From positions 1-64,000 of the forward strand of contig JASGGU010000001.1 in assembly GCA_047602645.1 (NCBI GenBank): 64,000 bases of DNA. Reading direction: 5' to 3'. How positions within the stretch are numbered: the stretch's first letter is position 1; each line of letters begins with the position of its first letter. Origin of the DNA: JAEYFP01 sp047602645. GTDB taxonomy: Bacteria > Bacillota > Clostridia > Lachnospirales > Lachnospiraceae. A program made the translations under genes and the position numbers. Shown here one piece after another: positions 33,820 to 42,076 of this stretch. Under the pieces are notes generated by a model. It did no database searches. It had not been told where the DNA came from and was given only the letters and a program-made list of their open reading frames with translations.

Positions 33820-34238
33820 AACAGAAAGGTTTAAGCTCCTTAGCTGGAGTGTTTGGAGCAACAATTACTTATTTATTCGGAGGATGGGACAGCGGCTTGA
33901 TTACACTGGTAATTTTTATGTGTGCAGATTATGTCACTGGTTTGATTGTGGCGGGGGTATTTCATAAAAGCAAGAAATCGGAGTCGGGTGCACTCGAATC
34001 CACAGCCGGATGGAAGGGGCTGTGCCGTAAAGGTATGGAGCTACTGTTTGTGCTAATCGCATACCGGCTCGATCTTGTTATAGGAACAAACTATATCCGG
34101 GATGCACTTATTATCGGCTTCCTCTGTAATGAGCTGATTTCCATTACAGAAAATGCGGGATTGATGGGAGTGCCGCTGCCAAAAGTAATCACAAAAGCAA
34201 TCGACATCCTGATGGCCAAAGCGGATGGGGAGGAATAG
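33816..34238 (+). CDS. Phage holin (toxin secretion/lysis holin family)
   Basis: A 140-residue membrane protein with three hydrophobic segments (about 8-30, 33-52, 75-105) and the family motifs FGGWDSGLITLVIFMCADYVTGL, WKGLCRKGMELLFV and NELISITENAGLMGVPLP. It forms the pores that let the endolysin reach the wall. AGGGAGG precedes ATG 33816, and the endolysin gene follows by 2 bp. Confidence 0.92.
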   Translation: MKQKGLSSLAGVFGATITYLFGGWDSGLITLVIFMCADYVTGLIVAGVFHKSKKSESGALESTAGWKGLCRKGMELLFVLIAYRLDLVIGTNYIRDALIIGFLCNELISITENAGLMGVPLPKVITKAIDILMAKADGEE

Positions 34239-34240
34239 GC

Positions 34241-35068
34241 GTGGAAATAAAGGGCGTAGACGTATCCACATATAACGGAGTGATCGACTGGACAAAAGTG
34301 AAAGCCACCGGATATAGCTTTGCTATATTAAAAATAATTAATAAGAGCCTCGCCAAGGACTCAAAATTTGAAGCAAACTGGACTGGCTGCACAAACGCAG
34401 AAGTAACCATTCAGGGCGTTTACAACTATTCCTACGCGACCACTACCGCAAAGGCCGTACAGGATGCAAATGCGGTTGTAGGTGCGCTTAACGGGCGAAA
34501 AACTATGGTCTGGCTTGATGTAGAGGACAATGTACAGAAAAATCTCGGTCAAAGGCTTGTTGATATCATAAATACATATCAAAGCGTAATTGAAGCCGCA
34601 GGGCTTTCCTTTGGAGTATACACTGGATTGTCGTTTTATAATTCCTATATCGAATCGTACAGAGCGCAGATCGATTACCCGTTCTGGATTGCGCGGTACG
34701 GAAAAAACAACGGCTCAAAGGTGGACAGTAACAAGCCGAGCATTGTACATACCTTGTGCGGTTGGCAGTACACGAGTAAGGGAGCCGTTAATGGCATCAG
34801 CGGAGCCGTTGATCTGAACGTGTTTTACCAGAATGAAAACACTGGCGACGCTATGGAAATCACATATCCAACAATTCGCAAAGGTAGCAAGGGCGCATAT
34901 GTTACACTTTTACAGCAACGGCTTGCGGCAAAGGGATACAGCTGCGGCACTATAGATGGGATTTTCGGGGTAAGGACCTTAGAGGCGGTCAAAGCCCTAC
35001 AGGTGGAGAACAATCTGCAGGTGGACGGCATAGTGGGACCTGAGACGTGGGCTAAAGTAGTAGCTTAG
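34241..35068 (+). CDS. Endolysin: GH25 muramidase with peptidoglycan-binding domain
   Basis: A 275-residue lysis enzyme starting at GTG 34241. The GH25 barrel (about 1-195) has GVDVSTYNGVIDW with the first Asp, WLDVED near 88-93 carrying the catalytic acid, and WQYTSKGAVNGISGAVDLNVF at its end. The C-terminal 70 residues are a PG_binding_1 domain (IRKGSKGAYVTLLQQRLAAKGY, DGIFGVRTLEAVKALQ). No signal peptide, consistent with export through the holin. Confidence 0.95.
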   Translation: MEIKGVDVSTYNGVIDWTKVKATGYSFAILKIINKSLAKDSKFEANWTGCTNAEVTIQGVYNYSYATTTAKAVQDANAVVGALNGRKTMVWLDVEDNVQKNLGQRLVDIINTYQSVIEAAGLSFGVYTGLSFYNSYIESYRAQIDYPFWIARYGKNNGSKVDSNKPSIVHTLCGWQYTSKGAVNGISGAVDLNVFYQNENTGDAMEITYPTIRKGSKGAYVTLLQQRLAAKGYSCGTIDGIFGVRTLEAVKALQVENNLQVDGIVGPETWAKVVA

Positions 35069-35084
35069 GGTGAAATAGTGGGAG

Positions 35085-35112
35085 CCGGGGCAGTGTGCCC
35101 CGGTTTTTTTTT
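35085..35112 (+). terminator. Terminator of the late/lysis operon
   Basis: CCGGGGCA (35085-35092) and TGCCCCGG (35096-35103) form an 8-bp GC-rich stem with a GTG loop, followed by nine T. It separates the phage late genes from the cargo gene at 35255. Confidence 0.9.
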
Positions 35113-35254
35113 CTTATATATTTTTCTAAAAATACGAAAAAAGTAAAAAAGTAAATGAAAACATTTGTAAATTAATTTATTTTGATATAATTATTAAAGA
35201 TGTATATTATATAAGTAGTATAGTAGTAAAAAATATTTGATCGAGGAGGCGTCT

Positions 35255-35977
35255 ATGGAAAATAATAATTTTTTATTGGCTAAATTTGGAGAAAAGGAGA
35301 ACTTGGAAGCTCTTAAGAATGGACAACTTTATTTTACTCCAGTTCAAATTTTTCGCAATGATGGAACTGATTATCGTGGTGATAAATACGAGGGTGCAAA
35401 ATCATTAAATCCAAAGAAAATATCTATATGTGATGATAATGGAAAGGATTTTTTTAAGGATTTAGGAATACCTCGTCCCGATAGTGCAATGGAGTTTATT
35501 CAAGATGATGAGGATACATTTATGTTTTGCGCATCCATAATTTCAAAAGAAATATTAGTCAAGGATGAAAAAGAAAACTCTTATTCATTTACTGATACAT
35601 ATAAAGATAAAATGAGAAATTTCGGTGATTATGTCTTAATTTTTCAATCAGCTGAAATAATTGATCATATAAAAGAAGAAAAGAAAATATTTGAACCTAA
35701 AATTTCATGGGAAGCAGGTGCAATAACTTATCGTGAGGAAGGTGTTTATGATGATGAAAATCACACAGAAAACAATAGCAGCAATATTTATGATCGCTAT
35801 TTTTTTAAAGAAGAACCATTTAAAATTCAAAATGAATGGCGATTAATTGTAGATGGCGTTGATGGACCTATTGAAAAAAATCATAATAATGGTCTCTTGA
35901 TACCTATAAAAGAGTTGCAATGGGCACAATTATATGATTCTGATTCATTCCTAAACACTTTTAGTATTACGGAGTAA
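35255..35977 (+). CDS. Unknown prophage cargo protein (DUF2971-like layout)
   Basis: A 240-residue soluble protein starting at ATG 35255 behind GAGGAGG. It opens LLAKFGEKENLEALKNGQLYFTPVQIFRNDG and ends with FFKEEPFKIQNEWRLIVDG and a short tail; this LxxGxLYF...EWR outline recalls DUF2971-type proteins, but the match is weak. It is very AT-rich and Asn/Asp/Lys-rich, lies after the lysis terminator and directly inside attR, and has its own AT-rich upstream region. This is a classic place for defence or superinfection genes; the function is unknown. Confidence 0.6.
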   Translation: MENNNFLLAKFGEKENLEALKNGQLYFTPVQIFRNDGTDYRGDKYEGAKSLNPKKISICDDNGKDFFKDLGIPRPDSAMEFIQDDEDTFMFCASIISKEILVKDEKENSYSFTDTYKDKMRNFGDYVLIFQSAEIIDHIKEEKKIFEPKISWEAGAITYREEGVYDDENHTENNSSNIYDRYFFKEEPFKIQNEWRLIVDGVDGPIEKNHNNGLLIPIKELQWAQLYDSDSFLNTFSITE

Positions 35978-35985
35978 TATTTAAT

Positions 35986-36010
35986 TTTCGTGTTGCATTT
36001 CGTGTTGCAT
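35986..36010 (+). repeat. Putative integrase arm sites, right end
   Basis: The same 25 bp as 17004-17028 (two tandem TTTCGTGTTGCAT units, same orientation), 124 bp inside the attR core. Between it and the core, 36011-36134 has a CGTGC/GCACG hairpin and no gene. Confidence 0.65.
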
Positions 36011-36134
36011 ACCCCAACAAAACCATGCCAAACAAGGTAATGGTCGTGCTGGATAGAGCACGGAAAAGCCGCATAAAATCAGGGGTTCTGCAAGATGCCC
36101 GATAAATAGTGCAATGTCAATATTCATAATATTC

Positions 36135-36155
36135 GAGTTCGATTCTCTCATCCCC
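36135..36155 (+). other. attR core
   Basis: 21 bp identical to the tRNA-Trp 3' end at 16947-16967; it marks the right boundary of the prophage. Confidence 0.9.
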
Positions 36156-36167
36156 CTGTTTTATGAA

Positions 36168-36207
36168 GCTTGAAACACTGATAGACACAGCGTTTCAAGC
36201 CTTTTTA
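36168..36207 (+). terminator. Displaced native tRNA-Trp terminator
   Basis: GCTTGAAAC (36168-36176) pairs with GTTTCAAGC (36192-36200); an inner CTG/CAG extends the stem, and CTTTTTATTTT follows. Just outside attR, it is the terminator the tRNA gene would have had before integration. Confidence 0.8.
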
Positions 36208-36239
36208 TTTTATGAGAAAGACCTCTTTGCATTGCAGCT

Positions 36240-36515
36240 TTAATTTCTTCTCTGTTGGTACACCCTTTTTAAGAGATCTTCATTATATATTAGATTTTTC
36301 TTTCTTTCAGCATATTCACCTTTTGAACAAAAGTCATTAACCCCGGGAAAAGGTAACGCGTTCGGGTGCTTACACATTCCCATTCCTTCACTATTCAGTG
36401 TATAAAATTCGCATTCTCCGCATGTGACAATTTCTTTGACCATTAGCTCCTTGCTGCTCAAAAGATTGACAAATATACCATAGTAAGATTCGATATCTCT
36501 TACAACTGTTTTCAA
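36240..36515 (-). CDS. Small Cys-rich protein (possible zinc knuckle)
   Basis: A 91-residue protein from TTG 36515; an internal ATG (residue 25) has AAGGAG three bases upstream and may be the true start. The core TCGECEFYTL, GMCKHPNALPFPG and NDFCSKGEY has four cysteines and one His with the spacing of a small metal-binding fold known from phage-related proteins. It lies outside attR, so it is not part of this prophage as bounded. Confidence 0.55.
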   Translation of the reverse strand: MKTVVRDIESYYGIFVNLLSSKELMVKEIVTCGECEFYTLNSEGMGMCKHPNALPFPGVNDFCSKGEYAERKKNLIYNEDLLKRVYQQRRN

Positions 36516-36661
36516 GTATTTTGCCTGGCAGCTTCTCCTTTTTTAAACTTTTTAACTACCTTATATGTACAGAGAAATAAGGTAACTTTATGTCATATTT
36601 AACTATGAAAATGACTTTTTGTCAATCTATATATTACATATTTGGGATCTGTAAGAAATAA

Positions 36662-36691
36662 CAGATTAGTTACTATAATGTAACACATCTG
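36662..36691 (+). promoter_or_regulatory. Palindrome over a -10-like box
   Basis: CAGAT..GTTAC-TATAAT-GTAAC..ATCTG: inverted arms CAGAT/ATCTG and GTTAC/GTAAC enclose TATAAT (36674-36679). It lies 65 bp before the surface protein gene at 36756 and could be a repressor-controlled promoter. The rest of 36516-36755 shows nothing else. Confidence 0.45.
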
Positions 36692-36755
36692 ATAGTTCTC
36701 TCTATATTAAAAGTAGATACAGTTAAATAGATGTTCAGTTGAAAGGAGTTAAAAA

Positions 36756-37277
36756 ATGGGTTGTCTGAATATATGTTTACGCGATAAGCTTTTAATAACA
36801 GGGATGATAGCTGTATTGGCATTGGTGCTTGCCTTGGCAGCAATCATATGTAGTATCATTAATATAAATAATGCTGATAATAGAGGGATGCAAGCAGAAT
36901 TAAATAATGCGGGAGGAGAAGTCATTGCAAATAACAGCAACGTAATTTTTAATCATGTGTTGAATGATCAAAGCGAAAACATCAGTTATAATTCAGCAAC
37001 AGGAGAATTTACCATAACAGAGCCCGGAAATTATGAGGTTGCCTGGTGGACGGCTCCTGACGGTGCAGGCCCCGCGGCCAATATCAGCTTCGCAGTTGCG
37101 GTAAACGGGATCCCTTATGCAGCCGTATCGTCACCGATTGTTTCTGTGCAAATGGCAGGAAATGCCTTGGTGACCGTAGAATCTGTCCCTGCAACGCTTT
37201 CGCTTGTTAATGTTACAGGGGAAGCTGTTTTGATACCAAATACACCGGTTCAGTCAGGTATTGTAATTAAGGAATAG
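36756..37277 (+). CDS. Membrane-anchored protein with BclA C-terminal-like domain
   Basis: A 173-residue protein behind GAAAGGAG. One membrane helix (about 12-35) is followed by a beta-rich domain: LNNAGGEVIANNSNVIFNHVLNDQ, ITEPGNYEVAWWTAPDGAGP, VNGIPYAAVSSPIV and PNTPVQSGIVI. These recall the TNF-like C-terminal head of BclA/collagen-like exosporium proteins. Here the collagen stalk is absent and the head is tethered to a membrane helix. It may be a spore-coat or cell-surface trimer. Confidence 0.7.
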   Translation: MGCLNICLRDKLLITGMIAVLALVLALAAIICSIININNADNRGMQAELNNAGGEVIANNSNVIFNHVLNDQSENISYNSATGEFTITEPGNYEVAWWTAPDGAGPAANISFAVAVNGIPYAAVSSPIVSVQMAGNALVTVESVPATLSLVNVTGEAVLIPNTPVQSGIVIKE

Positions 37278-37325
37278 TGAGAGGGCCGACAACAAGGTCT
37301 CCTTATTTTTCTGGATTAGAATTCT

Positions 37326-38303
37326 TTATTGTTTTAAAGCCGTCCGGTATTTTCCCGGTGTCATACCATAACGTTCCTTAAAAACTCTAAAAAAATGGCT
37401 GGGACTGCTGTAACCGCACCTTTCGGAGATATCATAGACAGAAATATCTGGATTTTCCAGCAGCTGTAAAGCTTTTTTTAGCCGGCATTCTCTTTGAATC
37501 TCCCGATAGTTTTTTCCCGTATGCTTTTTCAGGTAGTCCGAGAGATAATTGGCATGGTAGCCGAGTATCTCTGCCATTTCTGAAAGAGATTGTTCAAAAC
37601 AGTGCCCTTCGATGTGCCGGAGGATCGCCTGTGCCTTGTGATTGATGCCGAGGTAGCTGTAATATTTGCTTTTATCCAAGGTATCGATCAGAAGGGCTGT
37701 CCATAATTCAAGGACGTAAGTCTGTCTGAATTCTGCGTTTATATATTCCTGCAAAATGCGATTTACAAATAAATGAATATCTGCAGCAAAGCTGTTTGGA
37801 AAATAGATATAGTTTTGGATATCGGAGTCTGATTTTTGTATAAATCTCATCAATGGACTGTTGTGATTTCTCAAGTTGTCTGTGAGAAGAGTCATCATTT
37901 CTTTTTTTATACAAAAGTTGATGATATAGGTTTTTTTGTTAATGCATTTGATACACTGCAGAGCCTCGCCATTAATCAGCGAAATGTCACCGCAATGCAT
38001 ATAGAGTTCATTTCCGTCAACAACATTCACGATTTCCCCTCTGCTTACATAAGTAAGCTCATAAAAATCATGGTTATGAAGAGGAAAATCATCGGTTACT
38101 TCATGACCCAGGATATAAATGTTTTCACCCGGCTGAAAGACCTTAGAAAGGATTTGGAGGTCATGAATACAATAATGCTCCTTTAAAGTATCATAATTGT
38201 GTTCCAGCAATTGATCCGGTAAAATTGAGCGTGAATCCTCTGCATTCAATTGAGGAAGAGGACTTTTTACGGTAATCAGTCTGCCTTCTGCGGGAGCAGT
38301 CAT
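37326..38303 (-). CDS. AraC-family regulator with cupin sensor
   Basis: A 325-residue regulator; I start it at ATG 38303 behind GGAGG, not at the upstream in-frame codon. Residues about 50-130 form a cupin (FPLHNHDFYELTYVSRGEIVNVVDGNELYMHCGD). The C-terminal 100 residues are the AraC double helix-turn-helix (LSEMAEILGYHANYLSDYLKKHTG, YSSPSHFFRVFKERYGMTPGKYR). It is divergent from the HPr-like gene, whose product could be its target. Confidence 0.88.
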   Translation of the reverse strand: MTAPAEGRLITVKSPLPQLNAEDSRSILPDQLLEHNYDTLKEHYCIHDLQILSKVFQPGENIYILGHEVTDDFPLHNHDFYELTYVSRGEIVNVVDGNELYMHCGDISLINGEALQCIKCINKKTYIINFCIKKEMMTLLTDNLRNHNSPLMRFIQKSDSDIQNYIYFPNSFAADIHLFVNRILQEYINAEFRQTYVLELWTALLIDTLDKSKYYSYLGINHKAQAILRHIEGHCFEQSLSEMAEILGYHANYLSDYLKKHTGKNYREIQRECRLKKALQLLENPDISVYDISERCGYSSPSHFFRVFKERYGMTPGKYRTALKQ

Positions 38304-38418
38304 GTTTGAACCTCCAATAATCTGAGAAAATAACACTTTTTCATAAGCTTTATATCTGTTCTATAGTCTTATTGTACCATATAATATCAATAATAGATAA
38401 GAAATCAGGGGATAAAAG

Positions 38419-38670
38419 TTGAAAAAATATATGGTAAAATTTCAGACAATTTTTGATATAGAAGACTTTATAAAAATACAGGAGGAGCTTCCCTTTTGCG
38501 GCTATCTTTCAAATGGAGCGGAAATAATAGAAATCAATGACGTATTAAATATCGCTGATGTCTGCTCCTTAAGTCCGGTGCAATTGACAGTCACAAGCTC
38601 GTCGGATTTTGCCGGTCTGGAAAAAAGCTTTATAGATGCAGGCTTGCTTGTGAAAGCTTACGGAACCTGA
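38419..38670 (+). CDS. HPr-fold protein without the phospho-His site
   Basis: An 83-residue protein from TTG 38419, six bases behind GGGGAT. FQTIFDIEDFIKIQEELPFCGYLSNGAEIIEINDVLNIADVCSLSPVQLTV follows the HPr outline, but the active-site His15 segment is missing. It overlaps the 3' end of the convergent membrane protein gene. A regulatory role, if any, is unknown. Confidence 0.6.
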   Translation: MKKYMVKFQTIFDIEDFIKIQEELPFCGYLSNGAEIIEINDVLNIADVCSLSPVQLTVTSSSDFAGLEKSFIDAGLLVKAYGT

Positions 38671-39158
38671 AATATCCCGAGATTCGGTGGATAGACAGAA
38701 AAGACAAAAAACAGGACGACGGTCAAAAGCAGGATAAGTGTGAGGATGTCCGCACCGTCGTGAAAACGGCCGTGCAGGATCATTCGGTGGGCAAAAATAA
38801 AAGTAAAAAATACACAGATATAAAAAATGGCAATATCAATCACAATTAACTGGAAGCCAAGAATGCCGGAATAGGTATAAAATAATGTAGGAATCAGTAA
38901 CAAGCCTGTCAGTAAGGCAAAGATCAATACAGCCCTGAGAGATTCATTTTTTTGAAATAAAAACGACATATAGAGGATATAAAGCAGCATCGGAAAGAAG
39001 AGCATCTTCATGTGCTCCCATGTAGATTCGTTTACAGGCGCAAACAGCCCGACGATGAAGTTTTCACCGGACCATTGATAAAGAAAGTGCAGAATCGTTC
39101 CAAGTATCGAAACAAAAATGGCGCCGGCAGCCAGATTCCTTTTCAGAGCAGTATTCAT
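38658..39158 (-). CDS. DUF6512-like integral membrane protein
   Basis: A 166-residue protein starting at ATG 39158 behind GGAGAT, with five or six hydrophobic segments. The motif APVNESTWEHMKMLFFPMLLY near residues 37-57 is typical of DUF6512 proteins. The catalytic or transport role is unknown. It is divergent from the DHH phosphoesterase gene. Confidence 0.75.
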   Translation of the reverse strand: MNTALKRNLAAGAIFVSILGTILHFLYQWSGENFIVGLFAPVNESTWEHMKMLFFPMLLYILYMSFLFQKNESLRAVLIFALLTGLLLIPTLFYTYSGILGFQLIVIDIAIFYICVFFTFIFAHRMILHGRFHDGADILTLILLLTVVLFFVFSVYPPNLGIFQVP

Positions 39159-39361
39159 GAATATCTCCGTTCCGCCGCGATCAAGCGGCAATACATCTGT
39201 AAATAGTATATGCAGAAAATGTTTGAAAGTGCTTGCAAAGAGTAATGGAATTATCATAAAATAATTACTGTGCATGATTTGCCATATCATTTGTGCAAAA
39301 ATTGGGCAATCTAACTAAGCGGACGATGCTGCTTTATTCGTGCACATGCAGGGAGAAGACG

Positions 39362-40870
39362 ATGAAACTTCTGGAACTTGATCAATACGGGAAAATTGTA
39401 ATTCAATGCCATGACAATCCGGATGCGGATGCGCTTGCCTCCGGTTGGGCGCTTTATTGCTATTTTATGGAGCGGGGAAAAAGTGTCCGTCTGATTTACT
39501 CGGGTAAGCTGAAAATACAAAAATCCAATCTGGTACTCATGGTGGAGAGACTTGCGATTCCGGTCGAATATGTGGACCCGGAATCTGCGCTTGGGCTTGA
39601 GGAGGAGAACGGACTGCTGATTACGGTAGATTGTCAGTATGGTGCGGGAAATGTAACAAAGCTGCGGACACCGCATGCCGCGATTATCGATCATCATCAA
39701 ATTGAAATTACAGATGTTTCTCTCAGGGAAATCCGCTCCGGTTACGGAAGCTGTTCTACAGTCATATGGAGCATGATGAAGGAGGCGGGATTTTCGTTTG
39801 CGGGGAAAAAGCAGCTTGGAACGGCGTTGTATTACGGACTTTTTACAGATACGAATCAGTTCAGTGAGCTTCACAATCCGGTCGATATGGATATGCGGGA
39901 TGATGTGGAGTGTTATCATAATTTGATCAGCCTTTTTAAAAATTCTAATCTTTCACTGAAGGAGCTTGAAATTGCGGGCATCGCGCTGATCCGTTACATC
40001 TTGAATGAAGAGCATCATTATGCGATTATCAAGGCACAGCCGTGTGATCCGAATGTGCTGGGGCTGATCAGCGATCTTGTTTTGCAGGTGGATGCCATTT
40101 TAACCTGCGTCGTATATAATGAAACGGAAAACGGCTTTAAGCTGTCGGTCAGAAGCTGCGACAGGGAAGCGCATGCAAATGAAGTTGCGGCATTTTTAAC
40201 AAAAAACATCGGCTCAGGCGGCGGACATATTGAAAAGGCCGGCGGTTTTATCAGCAAAAGGCGCTATATGGAGCATTATCCGACACTTCATTCCGAGGCA
40301 TTTTTCAGCCAGCGTCTGAATGAATATTTTGAAGGAACGGAGATTATTTACGCGAAGGATTATGAGATTGATATGAAGGGGATGAAACGGTATCAAAAGA
40401 AGAAACTTCCGCTTGGATTTGTAAAAATCAGTGAGATTATGACGGAGGGAACCCCTATTACGATTCGTACGCTGGAGGGTGATATTGATATTTCAGCGGA
40501 CAGAGATTTTTATCTTATGATCGGTGTTAAGGGTGAGGTCTACCCGATCAAAAAAGAAAAATTTGAAAACAGCTATAAAGAATTGGAAGGGAAATTTGAA
40601 CTGGAGGCAGAGTATCTGCCGACAGTACGGCATCGTATTACGGGACAGACCGAAAGTATTCTGGACTTTGCGCATTCCTGTATATCAACGGGTGAAACAC
40701 AGATTTATGGCAGAGAGCTTGACAAGATCACGAAGATTTTTACCATAGAGGAGGAAGAAAAATACATGCTTGGAAATCCGGGGGATTTCATTGCGGCAAG
40801 ATGTGGCGATCTTCGAGATATTTTTATTGTGGAGCGAGATATTTTTTTTAAAACTTATAAATTTATTTAG
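39362..40870 (+). CDS. DHH-family phosphoesterase
   Basis: A 502-residue protein starting at ATG 39362 behind AGGGAGA. Its N-terminal DHH domain has IQCHDNPDADALASGWALY (metal-binding His and Asp pair), VDCQYG and IIDHHQI. A DHHA1-like part has GSGGGHIEKAGGF (near 298-310). The last 150 residues are an extension I do not recognise. Such enzymes cleave small phosphodiesters (nanoRNA, c-di-AMP, pAp); the actual substrate is unknown. A terminator follows. Confidence 0.83.
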   Translation: MKLLELDQYGKIVIQCHDNPDADALASGWALYCYFMERGKSVRLIYSGKLKIQKSNLVLMVERLAIPVEYVDPESALGLEEENGLLITVDCQYGAGNVTKLRTPHAAIIDHHQIEITDVSLREIRSGYGSCSTVIWSMMKEAGFSFAGKKQLGTALYYGLFTDTNQFSELHNPVDMDMRDDVECYHNLISLFKNSNLSLKELEIAGIALIRYILNEEHHYAIIKAQPCDPNVLGLISDLVLQVDAILTCVVYNETENGFKLSVRSCDREAHANEVAAFLTKNIGSGGGHIEKAGGFISKRRYMEHYPTLHSEAFFSQRLNEYFEGTEIIYAKDYEIDMKGMKRYQKKKLPLGFVKISEIMTEGTPITIRTLEGDIDISADRDFYLMIGVKGEVYPIKKEKFENSYKELEGKFELEAEYLPTVRHRITGQTESILDFAHSCISTGETQIYGRELDKITKIFTIEEEEKYMLGNPGDFIAARCGDLRDIFIVERDIFFKTYKFI

Positions 40871-40940
40871 CCGAATTAATGGGAAAATTCAAAGTTTCCC
40901 AAAACTATACGCGCATAAAACAGAATATTTTGCGGACAAT

Positions 40941-40982
40941 AAGATTGAAACGGAGCATTTGACTTTGTTTCAATCTTTTTGC
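40941..40982 (+). terminator. Intrinsic terminator behind the DHH gene
   Basis: AAGATTGAAAC (40941-40951) pairs perfectly with GTTTCAATCTT (40967-40977), then T run. A second small hairpin, GGGAAA/TTTCCC, lies upstream. Confidence 0.85.
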
Positions 40983-41038
40983 ATGATAAGAAGATTTTCT
41001 TTTGGTGTGAAAAATATATGGCATAAAGGAGTGATATT

Positions 41039-41932
41039 ATGAAGAGGAAAATGGCAGTGTTAGTATGTGCGCTGTCTCTGGCGGCGTTTGGACTGGTCGG
41101 ATGCGGCAAGGGAACCGATACAACGGGAAATGACGATGTAATTACAGACGATACCGCCGCGCAGGATGAAGCAGGACTTGGTGCAGACGATACAGAGGTG
41201 ACGGATGACACGGCGGATAATACGACAGAAGAAGCAAATGACAATACGGCAGCAGGCACGGGAACAGAAGGTAAGGTTCTAGAAGGCTATAACACGATGC
41301 TGCAGAGTGCGGGAAGCCAGGAAGACATCTATAAATATATTGATGAAAATATTTCGAGTGCGACCCCAGAGGAAGCAGATCAGATGATAACAGGTCTGAT
41401 TGGTCATACAGGAAAAGCAACGTCTTTAGACTATACAAAGCTGGAGGCGCATAAAGGCTATCTGTCCGAAGAAATGGGAAAATTTATTGATCTGATGAAG
41501 CAGGAACAGGAAAAGCCTTCCACCGCAACGGAAGAAGGAAAGAAGCTTTCCGTAACAGAGCTTTTGAACAGGGCATCTGATTTTGAAAAGCAGATGAACG
41601 ATTATCCGGAGGGTGCAACAAACCAATATGCTTATGAAATGTATGAACAAATTATGAATTCGGCAATTACAGGTGGTTACGATGCGACAAATAAAACGGC
41701 AAACAGCTATCTGGATAACGGCAAGACACTCGGTGAAAGCTATAGGAAGGAGTATACTGATTTTGCAGGCGGAGAGTATAAAGGAACAAAGACGGCCGGA
41801 ATCGTCTCCGATTATGTAGGAATGTTTGATGAGGGTGGTACTGTGAATGATAAAATTACTGCCTATTATGAAAACTTCAAGACAAACTTAAAGGATGCAT
41901 TTACCGGGACGAATACCACTGCCGCACAGTAG
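41039..41932 (+). CDS. Secreted lipoprotein, function unknown
   Basis: A 297-residue protein behind AAGGAG with a type II signal peptide, lipobox LVGC (Cys22). Residues about 23-80 are an acidic, Thr/Asp/Glu-rich linker (DDTEVTDDTADNTTEE). The rest is a helical domain of about 210 residues (LLNRASDFEKQMNDYPEGATNQYAYEMYEQIMNSAI). I know no family for it. It would be attached to the outer membrane face and span part of the wall. Confidence 0.72.
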   Translation: MKRKMAVLVCALSLAAFGLVGCGKGTDTTGNDDVITDDTAAQDEAGLGADDTEVTDDTADNTTEEANDNTAAGTGTEGKVLEGYNTMLQSAGSQEDIYKYIDENISSATPEEADQMITGLIGHTGKATSLDYTKLEAHKGYLSEEMGKFIDLMKQEQEKPSTATEEGKKLSVTELLNRASDFEKQMNDYPEGATNQYAYEMYEQIMNSAITGGYDATNKTANSYLDNGKTLGESYRKEYTDFAGGEYKGTKTAGIVSDYVGMFDEGGTVNDKITAYYENFKTNLKDAFTGTNTTAAQ

Positions 41933-42048
41933 GGGAAGCAGGGGCTTTTTGAACTTTGTATTTTGAGAAATAAAAATAGAAGAATACACGGGTCTGCCTG
42001 CATGAAAAATGAAATGGAATGTGACAGAGCATGCAGAAAATAAAAGAA

Positions 42049-42076
42049 ACGGCGCGGTTTTGTGCGCCGTTCTTTT
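42049..42076. terminator. Bidirectional terminator
   Basis: ACGGCGC (42049-42055) and GCGCCGT (42064-42070), with A-rich bases before and TTCTTTT after, serve the lipoprotein gene and overlap the end of the convergent minus-strand gene. Confidence 0.75.

Larger units (their letters stand above)
16947..36155. mobile_element. Prophage, siphovirus tail type, in tRNA-Trp; head module missing
   Basis: About 19.2 kb bounded by 21-bp perfect direct repeats (16947-16967 and 36135-36155). The left repeat is the 3' end of tRNA-Trp. Contents in order: integrase, small lipoprotein, ImmA-like fragment, CI-like and Cro-like regulators, DnaD-like replication protein, tail genes, an AT-rich cargo island, holin, GH25 endolysin and one unknown cargo gene. 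Terminase, portal, protease and major capsid genes are absent, and two structural genes are damaged. Particles with heads cannot be made from this element alone. Confidence 0.92.
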
